Below are positions 42,899-50,906 of a stretch of 64,000 bases of DNA, in pieces (within the stretch, counting starts at the first letter, position 1; every line of letters begins with the position of its first letter). The notes under the pieces were generated by a model. That model searched no databases. It saw nothing but the letters and a program-made list of their open reading frames with translations, and was not told where the DNA came from. The stretch comes from Natrinema hispanicum (GTDB lineage Archaea > Halobacteriota > Halobacteria > Halobacteriales > Natrialbaceae). The stretch lies in the NCBI RefSeq assembly GCF_900111485.1, contig NZ_FOIC01000004.1, positions 1 through 64,000 on the forward strand. The letters are read 5' to 3'. The position numbers and the translations under genes are program-made.

Positions 42899-44080
42899 CT
42901 ACGCCATCGGGACCACGAGGACCACACCGTAGCCGAGCACGAACGCAAGCGCGAACGACGCGATCCACGCACCGATCGTCATCGAGATCTTTCGCGGGCT
43001 GATCGCGTCCCTGCCGCCGACCGCCGCGCCGCTGCCGATGATCGCACTGACGACGATCTCGTTGAACGAGACTGGGACGCCAAGCAGGATCGCGACCTGC
43101 GCGATGAGAAACGACGGGACGAGCGCCGCGATCGAGCGACGCGGCCCCAGCGACGAGTAGTCCTGTGCGAGCGACTTGATCATGCGCGGCGCACCAGTCC
43201 ACGAGCCGACGAGGATGCCGATCCCACCACCAACGAGGATAGCCATCGTCGAGACCGCTTCGATGTCATCGAACAAGGGCAACAACGGCCCGACTGCGAG
43301 CCCGACTTGACTGCCGCCGGCCGAGAACGCGACGAGCGAGCCGAGTGTCAACAGCACCCGCCTGAGCCCGCCGGTCATGTCCCGCCGGACGTCCCAGTAG
43401 ACGAGCCCTGCAACCGCGAGCGCGACCGCAAGCGAGACGCCGATCGCGGCACTGACGCTCTCGAGTCCAACGAACTCCTGAACGGTGCTGGCGACGGTGC
43501 CGGTCGAGTCAGCGGGGCCGAGAAACGAAAATTCGACGTTCGCGAGGACGCCACCGACGAGGCCCGCGAGCACGGCGACGCTGAATCGCTCCGGCACGTC
43601 GGATCGCGGGAGAACGCTCGCGATCACGTACGCAATGGAGCCGCCGACGAACGGCGTCAATACCCAGACGGTACCGATCTGTTGATATTTCGCCCAGACC
43701 GGCGTCCCGCCGAGTGCAAGCCCGACACCGATCACGGAGCCAGTCACGGTAAACGCGGTCGCAATCGGATAGCCGGTCCGAATGCCAATGGCCATGAGGC
43801 CAGCCCCGATCAGCAAGACGGCAATCACGCCAGCAGCCGGGAGGCTCACACCGCCGATCAGGCCGCGACCGATCGCCTCCGAGACGTTCGCCCCCTGCGT
43901 GACAGCGCCGGTGAAGCCGAAGATTCCGACGACGAACGCGGCCCGCATCGTCGAGATGGTGTTGGCACCGACGGCGGGCGCAAACGGCGTCGCACCGCTC
44001 GAGCCAGCGCCGATGACCCACGCCATAAACAAACTCGCGAACCCGGCGGTGACGAACAGCAAAACGAGAGTAAGGTCCAT
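42899..44080 (-). CDS. PiT-family permease, likely sulfate/thiosulfate (CysP-type)
   Basis: 393 residues, about ten to twelve helices, with two PiT halves (first: GANTISTMRAAFVVGIFGFT; second around FSAGGSQVGLAVGPLLPLF). PiT proteins move phosphate, but the CysP branch moves sulfate. Here the gene is the last of a row: dioxygenase, YeeE, YedE, this gene (gaps of 9, -1 and 21 nt), all of sulfur type. I therefore infer a sulfur oxyanion substrate. Direction follows the PiT proton or cation symport. Sequence cannot separate the two branches by eye. Confidence 0.8.
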   Translation of the reverse strand: MDLTLVLLFVTAGFASLFMAWVIGAGSSGATPFAPAVGANTISTMRAAFVVGIFGFTGAVTQGANVSEAIGRGLIGGVSLPAAGVIAVLLIGAGLMAIGIRTGYPIATAFTVTGSVIGVGLALGGTPVWAKYQQIGTVWVLTPFVGGSIAYVIASVLPRSDVPERFSVAVLAGLVGGVLANVEFSFLGPADSTGTVASTVQEFVGLESVSAAIGVSLAVALAVAGLVYWDVRRDMTGGLRRVLLTLGSLVAFSAGGSQVGLAVGPLLPLFDDIEAVSTMAILVGGGIGILVGSWTGAPRMIKSLAQDYSSLGPRRSIAALVPSFLIAQVAILLGVPVSFNEIVVSAIIGSGAAVGGRDAISPRKISMTIGAWIASFALAFVLGYGVVLVVPMA

Positions 44081-44101
44081 TAGCGGATCGAAAAGAGCGG
44101 C

Positions 44102-44560
44102 TTAGTCCGCACCTGCAGTCACGGAATCAGCACTGACGGACTGGCTTCGCCACCGACCCTGCAGGTACGCGCCGAGGAACATCCCGGCGAGCGCCCAGAG
44201 GATGGTGACGTTGCCGATGCCGAGGCTGGCGTAGGCGGCACCCGGACAGATGCCCGAGAGCCCCCAGCCAACGCCGAAGATCGACCCGCCGATTAGGACG
44301 TTCCGATCGAACGACTTCAGGCGTCGTTCGAACTGGTCGCCAGTCAGCGGTGCCCGACCGAGCAGCCGTGGCGCGAGGAAGAACGTCACTCCGGTAACGA
44401 TCGCAGCACCGAACATCACGAACACCAGCCCGAAGTCATCGAACTGGAGGAAGTTCAGCACCACTTCGGGACGAGCCATGTGACTGAAGCCGAGTCCGAA
44501 GCCGAAGATCAGGCCGCCGACTAGGATCAGCGGCATGAAGAGGGGATGGCGGTCCGACAT
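44102..44560 (-). CDS. YeeE/YedE-family sulfur transporter, second half
   Basis: 152 residues, about four helices. GVGWGLSGICPGAAYASLG is the family motif with the conserved Cys; HMARPEVVLNFLQFDDFGL is the other marker. In the thiosulfate transporter TsuA/YeeE such cysteines hand the anion through the membrane. The start overlaps the upstream stop (TAATG). With the next protein it makes a two-part transporter. Confidence 0.9.
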   Translation of the reverse strand: MSDRHPLFMPLILVGGLIFGFGLGFSHMARPEVVLNFLQFDDFGLVFVMFGAAIVTGVTFFLAPRLLGRAPLTGDQFERRLKSFDRNVLIGGSIFGVGWGLSGICPGAAYASLGIGNVTILWALAGMFLGAYLQGRWRSQSVSADSVTAGAD

Positions 44561-45117
44561 TACGGACTCACCCCCAGTGCGGCGACGAGCTGTGCAGTCA
44601 GGATTGCGACGATCATGAACGTGATTACACCTGTAATTGACGTTTTCGATGCGGAACCGACGCCACAGACGCCGTGTCCGGACGTACAACCCTTCCCGAT
44701 ACGCGTCCCGATGCCGACGAAGATGCCGCCGAGGAGCAGCCGCCACGGCTGGACATCCGTCGACCAGAGCGTCAGGCCGCCGACCTCGTACAGTTGGCCG
44801 GTCGTCCCGGGTTGGTAGAGCGACGTCGTAATCATCCCGGACTGGACGGTCGCCGAGAACGCCAGCGCACCCATAATGATGCCGAACGTGAACACGAGCC
44901 GCCAGTCGCGAGACGAGACGTACCGCTGGAAGCGGGACTGTCCGGAGACGTACGACAGCGTCGACTCGAGGAACGTACTTGCACCGGCGGGGATGCCGGT
45001 CCCGAGATAGATCACAACCGTTCCGAGACCGACGAGGAGCCCACCGATTGCGTAGCGACTGATCCCGTTCGGGAACAGTTCGGTGGTCAGTTGGAGTAAG
45101 ACTGGATCAGGTACCAT
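44560..45117 (-). CDS. YeeE/YedE-family sulfur transporter, first half
   Basis: 185 residues, about five helices. GKGCTSGHGVCGVG holds the conserved cysteines of the YeeE channel; the N-terminal ISRYAIGGLLVGLGTVVIYL helix matches family openings. It is translated just after the dioxygenase (9-nt gap) and coupled to the second YedE gene. It probably brings thiosulfate or a similar sulfane anion in. Confidence 0.9.
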   Translation of the reverse strand: MVPDPVLLQLTTELFPNGISRYAIGGLLVGLGTVVIYLGTGIPAGASTFLESTLSYVSGQSRFQRYVSSRDWRLVFTFGIIMGALAFSATVQSGMITTSLYQPGTTGQLYEVGGLTLWSTDVQPWRLLLGGIFVGIGTRIGKGCTSGHGVCGVGSASKTSITGVITFMIVAILTAQLVAALGVSP

Positions 45118-45126
45118 GTCTAGTCG

Positions 45127-46320
45127 TTAGTCACCAGCGAGCGATTCTTGGCTGGCAGCACAGTTGTTCGGGCCGAGCTCGAGTTCGAATGCTTCGTCGT
45201 CGTCAGCCTCCTGCTGACCGAGGTTCGTCGGAATGATGTCCTCGTAGTTAGCCGGACGTGGGGGCATATCCGAGAGGATGAGCTCAACGAACTCATCTTT
45301 GTCCATCGTGAGCGCGTCCATCTCCTCGGTGAGGTGGCCGATCGGTGCCGTGTAGGTGCCGTCGGCGGCAGGTTCGGCAGCGTCGCTGAAGTGTGCGCCA
45401 CCGATGAGCGTCTCGTCGGGCAGCGAAAGGACACGCTCCTGCAGGCTCTCGTAGAGTTGCGCAGCGGCTTCGGGTGCGCCGTCGTCACCTTCCTCGAGGT
45501 CGGGGCGGGCGACGCTTTCGATGAAGAGGCCGTCGCCGGTCGCCAGCAGCGAGTCGTCGACGAGGTACGAGGTCATCCCGGAGGTGTGCCCGGGCGTGGA
45601 GACCGTCTCGATCGTCGCGTCGCCAACCTCGAACTCGTCGCCATCCTCGGCGAGGGTCATCTCGTCGGCGTAGGTAACACCACGGTCGACCGAGGCCCCG
45701 GGGATGACACCCTCGACACCGACGGCGTCGAGTGCACGCACGCCGGAGATGTGGTCGGCGTGGATGTGCGTGTCGATCGCGTATTTCAGGTCGACGCCGA
45801 GTTCCTCAGCGTCGGTGAGGTAGCGATCCGTGAACGCACGCAGCGGATCGATAACGGCCGCCTCGTCGCCGTCGACGACGAGATAGCCCAGACAGCCCGA
45901 GGAAGGACGCTGGTACTGATAGAGCGTGCCCGCGCCGTCGTAGTCCGACACTTCGACGCGCTCGTAAATCCGCGCCCAGCCGTTCATCCCGTCCTCGAGC
46001 TGGTTTGCGTCGTAGCCACGATCTTTGAGCGTGCCCGCGACGAACTCGCTCGAGCCCCCCTTCGCACAGAGGACCGTCACTTCGCGGTCGTCGGGGATCT
46101 GTGCGAGCACGTCCTCGCCGAGGTCGTCCTCGAGGAACTCGAAGTAGGGGATGTTGATCGACTCGACGCTGTCGCCGTCGATATGCCACTCCTCGTACTC
46201 CGATTGAGCGCGCACGTCGAGGAGCGTCACCTCCTCGCCTGCGTCGATACGACTTTTCAATGTCTCCGGAGTCACCGCCGCAACATCGGCATCCGGAGTA
46301 GGGAAATCGTCGGCGTTCAT
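45127..46320 (-). CDS. rhodanese-metallo-beta-lactamase fusion (persulfide dioxygenase-like)
   Basis: 397 residues. The N-terminal rhodanese domain (about 15-120) has the active loop LCAKGGSSEF with Cys85. The metallo-beta-lactamase domain (about 135-330) has THIHADH (His185, His187, Asp189, His190), STPGHTSGM and GDGLF for one Fe site of the ETHE1 type. It would oxidise glutathione-like or low-molecular-weight persulfide to sulfite, while the rhodanese shifts sulfur. Usual fusions put rhodanese at the C-end; here it is first, which also occurs in archaea. First gene of the leftward operon. Confidence 0.93.
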   Translation of the reverse strand: MNADDFPTPDADVAAVTPETLKSRIDAGEEVTLLDVRAQSEYEEWHIDGDSVESINIPYFEFLEDDLGEDVLAQIPDDREVTVLCAKGGSSEFVAGTLKDRGYDANQLEDGMNGWARIYERVEVSDYDGAGTLYQYQRPSSGCLGYLVVDGDEAAVIDPLRAFTDRYLTDAEELGVDLKYAIDTHIHADHISGVRALDAVGVEGVIPGASVDRGVTYADEMTLAEDGDEFEVGDATIETVSTPGHTSGMTSYLVDDSLLATGDGLFIESVARPDLEEGDDGAPEAAAQLYESLQERVLSLPDETLIGGAHFSDAAEPAADGTYTAPIGHLTEEMDALTMDKDEFVELILSDMPPRPANYEDIIPTNLGQQEADDDEAFELELGPNNCAASQESLAGD

Positions 46321-46383
46321 TTCGTGTACTCACAGGTATCGGCCGATAGCATATAAGAGTTTGCATAGTAGTTCCCCGTTCGC

Positions 46384-46395
46384 ACAATATTGAGT
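46384..46395 (-). promoter_or_regulatory. ACTCAATATTGT motif, dioxygenase arm
   Basis: Read on the minus strand this is ACTCAATATTGT, identical to 46518-46529 on the plus strand. It is 64 nt before the dioxygenase start and upstream of a TATA-like CTTATATGC. The core CAATATTG is a perfect palindrome. Confidence 0.65.
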
Positions 46396-46517
46396 GGCTT
46401 TCGACTGAAGGCTGCTGGCCGACGCCGGTTAGAGAGGCACTTCAGGAAATATTTGTATCGTTTCAGGCTAGCAGTTGTTTGCGAGGGGTGCAAGAACCGG
46501 CAATCTTTTAACCCTCG

Positions 46518-46529
46518 ACTCAATATTGT
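46518..46529 (+). promoter_or_regulatory. ACTCAATATTGT motif, tusA arm
   Basis: Twelve bases on the plus strand, between a TATA-like CTTTTAAC (46505-46512) and the predicted transcription start of tusA. Such a place would block initiation, so a repressor is the simplest reading. Confidence 0.65.
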
Positions 46530-46566
46530 AGAGTAACTCCAATACAAATCACGGAGTACCCCCACC

Positions 46567-46812
46567 ATGAGTGAAGCATTCGATATCACGGAGACGCTCG
46601 ACGTAAAAGGTGCATCGTGTCCAATGCCGGTCGTCAAAACGAAGTCCGCCATCGACGACCTCGCCGAGGGCGAGGTCCTCGAGGTAGTCGCCACGGACTC
46701 GGGCAGTATGAGCGACCTGAAAGGCTGGGCAGCCGGGACGGACGGCGTCGAACTCTTAGAGCAGGTCGAGGACGGCGACGTCTACAAACACTACGTCCAG
46801 AAGACGGCATAG
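46567..46812 (+). CDS. tusA: TusA-like sulfur carrier
   Basis: 81 residues. The family motif is GASCPMPVVKTK with the carrier Cys18 in CPxP. The small two-layer fold fits: strand, helix, LAEGEVLEVVATD, then helix. It receives persulfide sulfur and passes it on, here probably with the DsrE-like protein downstream (1-nt gap) and the dioxygenase divergent to it. In haloarchaea other SirA-fold proteins exist, but the CPMP motif supports TusA. Confidence 0.93.
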   Translation: MSEAFDITETLDVKGASCPMPVVKTKSAIDDLAEGEVLEVVATDSGSMSDLKGWAAGTDGVELLEQVEDGDVYKHYVQKTA

Positions 46813-46813
46813 C

Positions 46814-47395
46814 ATGAGCACGGATACACCCTCGGCGGGAGCTGACAGCGAGCCGATGAGCGAGGAAGCCCTCCAGGAGCGGATCGAAGAACTCGAGGAG
46901 CAAGTCGCGTCCCTCGAGACCGAGGTTGGTGACGGCCAGAAGAAGATGACGATCGTCGCAACCCAGGGGACGTTCGACATGGCCTACCCGCCGCTGATCC
47001 TCGCGAGCACTGCGGCCGCATTCGGCTGGGACGTGGTCGTCTTCCACACGTTCTGGGGACTCGACATCCTCCACGAGGAGAAGTCCTCGGACCTCAAGCT
47101 CAGTGCGGTCGGCAACCCCAACATGCCGATGCCAAACGCTCTCGCTGCCCTTCCCGGCATGGACCGGATGGCAACGCGGATGATGGAAAAGCGGATCGAC
47201 GAGAACGGCACTGCAACCATCGAGGAACTGATCGAACTGTCCCTCGATCAGGGCGTCGACCTGCAGGCCTGTCAGATGACCATCGAGCTGATGGAGTACG
47301 ACGAGGACGACTTCTACGACGGCGTCACCACCGGCGTCGGCGCAGCGACCGCCCTCCAGCATATGGCCGAATCGGACATCCAGCTGTTGGTCTAA
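46814..47395 (+). CDS. DsrE/F-like sulfur-transfer protein
   Basis: 193 residues. N-terminal coiled coil (about 15-40; EALQERIEELEEQVASLETE), then a DsrE-fold domain: KKMTIVATQGTFDMAYPPLI, AFGWDVVVFHTFWGL, and near the end VDLQACQMTIELM with the candidate active Cys. It likely takes sulfur from or to TusA. The two genes are one operon (tag-C-ATG). A single Cys at the expected DsrE position supports activity. Confidence 0.88.
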   Translation: MSTDTPSAGADSEPMSEEALQERIEELEEQVASLETEVGDGQKKMTIVATQGTFDMAYPPLILASTAAAFGWDVVVFHTFWGLDILHEEKSSDLKLSAVGNPNMPMPNALAALPGMDRMATRMMEKRIDENGTATIEELIELSLDQGVDLQACQMTIELMEYDEDDFYDGVTTGVGAATALQHMAESDIQLLV

Positions 47396-47437
47396 CTCGC
47401 CAAACCCACACCCAATCACTGTGTTTACTCGTTCTCA

Positions 47438-47683
47438 ATGACCCTCCACACGACGCATCGTTCGTCGCCGGTCGTACCGCGCATCATCGAACGGATCGCC
47501 GAAGCGGACGGTGTCGACCCAACCTCGATGACACCACCGTTAGCTGATGTCGTCGATCCCGACGCGTTGAACGAACTGATCGAACACGGCTTGGACGACG
47601 CCGACCGAACGTTCGAAGTGCGCTTTCACTACTGCGGTCACGAGGTCGTCGTCACCGACGACGGTGACGTCTCCCTCGAGTGA
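47438..47683 (+). CDS. HalOD1 output domain protein
   Basis: 81 residues. VVPRIIERIAEADGVDPTSM, then PPLADVVDPDALNELI and FEVRFHYCGHEVVVTDDG match haloarchaeal output domain 1, usually fused to receiver or other sensor parts but often alone. It may be a signalling end for DNA or protein contact. It is 42 nt after the DsrE-like gene and may belong to the operon, though it has no evident sulfur link apart from one Cys. Its stop abuts the next gene's stop. Confidence 0.8.
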   Translation: MTLHTTHRSSPVVPRIIERIAEADGVDPTSMTPPLADVVDPDALNELIEHGLDDADRTFEVRFHYCGHEVVVTDDGDVSLE

Positions 47684-48817
47684 TCACCAGTCTTCGTCCA
47701 GCGCCTCGAGCAGCCGATCGACCTCTGTTGTGGTGTTAACTGCGTGGACGGACGCCCGGATCGCGTCCGGAGACGGCAGTTCACGAACGATGATGCCGTC
47801 CGCAGCCAGCCGTTCGACCGTCGCCGTCGGATCCGCAACGTCGATCGTCACCAGCCCTGACTCCGGCGTCGACGGACTACAGAGCCGATCGTCGGGAACG
47901 CCGTCGGTGAGCCGACTCGCGAGGCGATGCACCCGGTCTTCGATGCTGTCGATCCCGACCTCGGAGATGGCGTCGATCGCCTCGCCGAGTGCGACGTGAG
48001 GTGCCGGGTTCGCCGAGCCGACCTCGAGCCGCCGCGCACCGGCTGCGAACTCGTAGGGATCGGCGTTTGCGTCTTCGACGCTTCGATAGCCGACAGCACG
48101 GGGCTCGAGGGTCTCGGCGACGCTCCGGTCGACGTAGAGAAAGCCCCCGCCCCAGAGCCCGAGCAGCCATTTGTGGCCGGCAGCGGCAACAGCGTCGGCC
48201 CCCCACTCCCCGACGTCCATCGGCAGCTGTCCGGGAACTTGGACCGCGTCGACGAGCGCGAGCGCGCCGGCGTCGTGGGCGATGTCGACGAGTTCCGCAA
48301 CCGGGAGTTGTGTCCCGTGGGTCCACGTCAGCGCGCTGAAACAGGCGAGTCTGGCATCAGCAACGGCATCCGCGAACTGCTCGAGGTCGATCCGCCCGCC
48401 CTCGGTTTCGACGACGCGAACCTCGACGCCCTCCCGCTCGAGGCGCTGCCAGGGAAGGATGCCCGCGGGATGCTCGAGGTCGGTGCGGACGACGACGTCG
48501 CCGGGCTGCCAGTCGATCGCGTTCGCGAGGGCGTTGATCCCGCCGGTCGTACTCTCTGTCAACGCGATCTCGTCGGGTTCGGCACCGATAAACGACGCGA
48601 CCGTCTCCCGCGTGCGGTCGAACGCCTCGAAGGCGGTCTCGTACGGATCGTCCGCGATCGGTGCGTCGTACTCGTGTGTCCGGACGAATTCGTTGGCAGC
48701 GTTGACGACGTGTTTCGGGCTCGGGCCGTGTGCGCCGTAGTTGAGATAGATACCGTCCTGTAGGGCAGGGATGTCCGTCCTGAGTGTAGTCGGCGTCATC
48801 GGTACGTTCTCAGACAT
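47684..48817 (-). CDS. class V aminotransferase (cysteine desulfurase-like fold)
   Basis: 377 residues. AAGHKWLLGLWGGGF carries the pyridoxal Lys; LYLNYGAHGPSP-like opening (YLNYGAHGPSPKHVV) and LTESTTGGINALANAI are fold I landmarks. Cysteine desulfurases have a conserved active Cys loop (RxGxxC...P type) near residue 330-350; I do not see it, so a true desulfurase is doubtful. Isopenicillin N epimerase-like or related lyases are alternatives. Start at 48817 or the ATG at 48799. Its stop abuts the HalOD1 gene stop; it may be outside the sulfur module. Confidence 0.82.
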   Translation of the reverse strand: MSENVPMTPTTLRTDIPALQDGIYLNYGAHGPSPKHVVNAANEFVRTHEYDAPIADDPYETAFEAFDRTRETVASFIGAEPDEIALTESTTGGINALANAIDWQPGDVVVRTDLEHPAGILPWQRLEREGVEVRVVETEGGRIDLEQFADAVADARLACFSALTWTHGTQLPVAELVDIAHDAGALALVDAVQVPGQLPMDVGEWGADAVAAAGHKWLLGLWGGGFLYVDRSVAETLEPRAVGYRSVEDANADPYEFAAGARRLEVGSANPAPHVALGEAIDAISEVGIDSIEDRVHRLASRLTDGVPDDRLCSPSTPESGLVTIDVADPTATVERLAADGIIVRELPSPDAIRASVHAVNTTTEVDRLLEALDEDW

Positions 48818-49004
48818 CAGTCGTCCTCCGTCGTAACTGCAAGCCCGTCGGACAACGGGACGCGGCACTACTCGACGTTGATTCGTTCGATTCCATTGCG
48901 AACAGCTACGCAATCAGCGGACAATAATCTTGGGCTATTTGTGAAATACTGGGGACGACCGCAGACAAGGAGAGTCGACCCGATTGGCCCCGGGCCGACG
49001 CCGG

Positions 49005-49223
49005 TTACGGTGCCTTACACGTATCGACGCCCAGCAGTTGGTAGAGCAGACAGAATCGGGTCACCCCGGTCCCAAAGAAGACGAGCCCGACCAGCGTCGC
49101 GATCACGCCGACGATCGTTCCGGCATGGAGGATATGCACAATCGACGCAATGCCGATGGCAATGAGAATCGCACCACCGACGAGTCGTACGAGACGGTCC
49201 ACCGAGCCGACATTGTTTTCCAT
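49005..49223 (-). CDS. YgaP-type DUF2892 membrane protein
   Basis: 72 residues with two membrane helices and the C-terminal block TRFCLLYQLLGVDTCK, matching the family pattern FCPLYxLLGxxTC. In bacteria this domain is fused to a rhodanese (YgaP) and may move sulfur or thiocyanate; here it is free. It lies 110 nt after the FAD oxidoreductase on the same strand. Confidence 0.88.
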   Translation of the reverse strand: MENNVGSVDRLVRLVGGAILIAIGIASIVHILHAGTIVGVIATLVGLVFFGTGVTRFCLLYQLLGVDTCKAP

Positions 49224-49333
49224 AGTCGCTGCTATGAACAGCCCGAATTTAAACGTTTCTCGGATTCCGATCCCCTCAGAACGCTGCCGATAACGGCTGT
49301 CGGTCCGCGGCGGCGCAAGGCGGTCAGTCGTCG

Positions 49334-50680
49334 CTACTCGAGCTTGCCCGAAAGCACCTTCGCTGCGGTCAGAACCGGATCCCAGACGGGACTAAACGGT
49401 GGGGCGTACGCCAGGTCCGCGTTCTGGAGTTCGGTGACGGTCATCCCGGCGTGAAGCGCCGTCGCGACCGTATCGATCCGTTTTGCGCCCTCGCGGCCGA
49501 CGACGCTGCCGCCGAGGAGCCTGCCGCTCTCGCGGTCGGCAAGCAGCGTGACGGAGAGTTCCTCACCCTCCGGGTAGTAGTGGGCGCGTGTTGCCGCCGA
49601 GATCGTGACCGACACCGGATCGAAGCCGGCCTCTTCGGCTCGCTCCTCGTCAGTCAGTCCCGTCCGGGCGGCCCCGAGCTCGAACGCTTTGACGATGGCC
49701 GTGCCCGCGATTTCACCGGTCGGCGTGGGATCACCGGTGATCGTCTGGCCGATCGCCCGCCCCGCACGGTTGGCAGTCAGGGCAAGCGGGACGTGGTCCG
49801 GCTCGCCGGTCACGACGTGGCGCGCCTCGGCACAGTCTCCCGCTGCGTAGACGTTCTCGTAGTTCGTGCGACCGTACTCGTCGGTCGCGACCGCGCCGGT
49901 CGATCCGAGTTCGATGCCGGCTGCCTCAGCGAGCTCGGCGTTCGGTGCGACGCCGACACCGACGATCACGACATCGGCGGGGACGGTCTCCTCCTCGAGT
50001 GCGACGCTCTCGACGCGCTCGTCACCGTCAAAGCCCGACACCGCCGTCTCGAGGTGGAGGTTGACACCCTGCTCGCGCAGATGGTCTTCGACGATCTCGG
50101 CGACGGGTTCGCCGAACGGCTGGAGGACGTGGGGCAGCATCTCGTAGAGATCGACGTCGATGCCGTGTTCCGCCAGCGCCTCGGCCATCTCGATCCCGAC
50201 GTAGCCGCCGCCGACGATCGCGGCCGTCTCGAGGTCGCGCTCGGTGACGTAGTCCTGGATGGCGTCGGCTTCGTCCATGTTGTGGATGGTGAAGACGCCC
50301 TCGAGGTCCAGCCCCTCGAAGGGCGGTTTGATCGCGTTCGCGCCGGTCGCGACGAGGAGATCGTCGTAGGACTGTTCGTAGGTTTCCGCGGCGCTTTCGA
50401 CCGTCACCGTCTCGGCGTCGGGGTCGATATCGACGACCTCGTGGCCGGTTCGTAGGTCGACGTCTCGTTGGTCGCGGAACTCCTCGGCCGTGATCGTGAC
50501 GAGATCGTCCAGTTCGTCGACGTCTCCTTTGACGTAGTAGGGCATCCCACAGGCGGCATACGAGACCCAGTCGCCTTTCTCGAAGACGATTACCTCCAGC
50601 TCCGGGTTCTCGCGTTTTGCCTTGCTCGCAGCGCTCATTCCTGCTGCGTCACCGCCGATGACGACGAACGTATCTGCCAT
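49334..50680 (-). CDS. CoA-disulfide/persulfide reductase-like FAD enzyme
   Basis: 448 residues, single-cysteine pyridine nucleotide-disulfide oxidoreductase. GGDAAGMSAA binds FAD; SYAACGMPYY has the redox Cys44; GGGYVGIEMAEALAEHG binds NAD(P)H; VYAAGDCAE is the second FAD site. The YAACGMPY form resembles CoA-disulfide and NADH-dependent persulfide or polysulfide reductases (NADH oxidases use SFLSCG). No C-terminal rhodanese is present. It would reduce persulfides with NAD(P)H. A ten-base palindrome lies 50 nt upstream. Confidence 0.9.
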   Translation of the reverse strand: MADTFVVIGGDAAGMSAASKAKRENPELEVIVFEKGDWVSYAACGMPYYVKGDVDELDDLVTITAEEFRDQRDVDLRTGHEVVDIDPDAETVTVESAAETYEQSYDDLLVATGANAIKPPFEGLDLEGVFTIHNMDEADAIQDYVTERDLETAAIVGGGYVGIEMAEALAEHGIDVDLYEMLPHVLQPFGEPVAEIVEDHLREQGVNLHLETAVSGFDGDERVESVALEEETVPADVVIVGVGVAPNAELAEAAGIELGSTGAVATDEYGRTNYENVYAAGDCAEARHVVTGEPDHVPLALTANRAGRAIGQTITGDPTPTGEIAGTAIVKAFELGAARTGLTDEERAEEAGFDPVSVTISAATRAHYYPEGEELSVTLLADRESGRLLGGSVVGREGAKRIDTVATALHAGMTVTELQNADLAYAPPFSPVWDPVLTAAKVLSGKLE

Positions 50681-50729
50681 AGGTAAGCGTGGGCTGGCAG
50701 CGCCTAAACCATTTCTGGACATTCCCAAT

Positions 50730-50739
50730 AGTGTACACT
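50730..50739 (-). promoter_or_regulatory. 10-bp palindrome before the FAD oxidoreductase
   Basis: AGTGTACACT, perfect, 50-59 nt before the ATG at 50680 and about 20 nt upstream of a TATA-like GGTTTAGG. Possible regulator site; short enough to occur by chance. Confidence 0.35.
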
Positions 50740-50906
50740 GCAACGTGACCGCCGCCGACGAGTTAGCGGTCCCACTCAGTTACCGTCCGGCGGTCTCACA
50801 CGCCTTATACCCGCAGCGATCGACATGTGGTCGAACAAAGTGAGTGTCAGATATATCCCCGAATCGTCTTCCCCGAACCCACGGCTGTCGAGACGCAGAC
50901 CCGCCG

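Noticed and set aside
47684-48817. Calling the class V aminotransferase a cysteine desulfurase of the sulfur module
   Set aside because: The active-site Cys loop expected of desulfurases is not seen, and the gene is convergent with the module.
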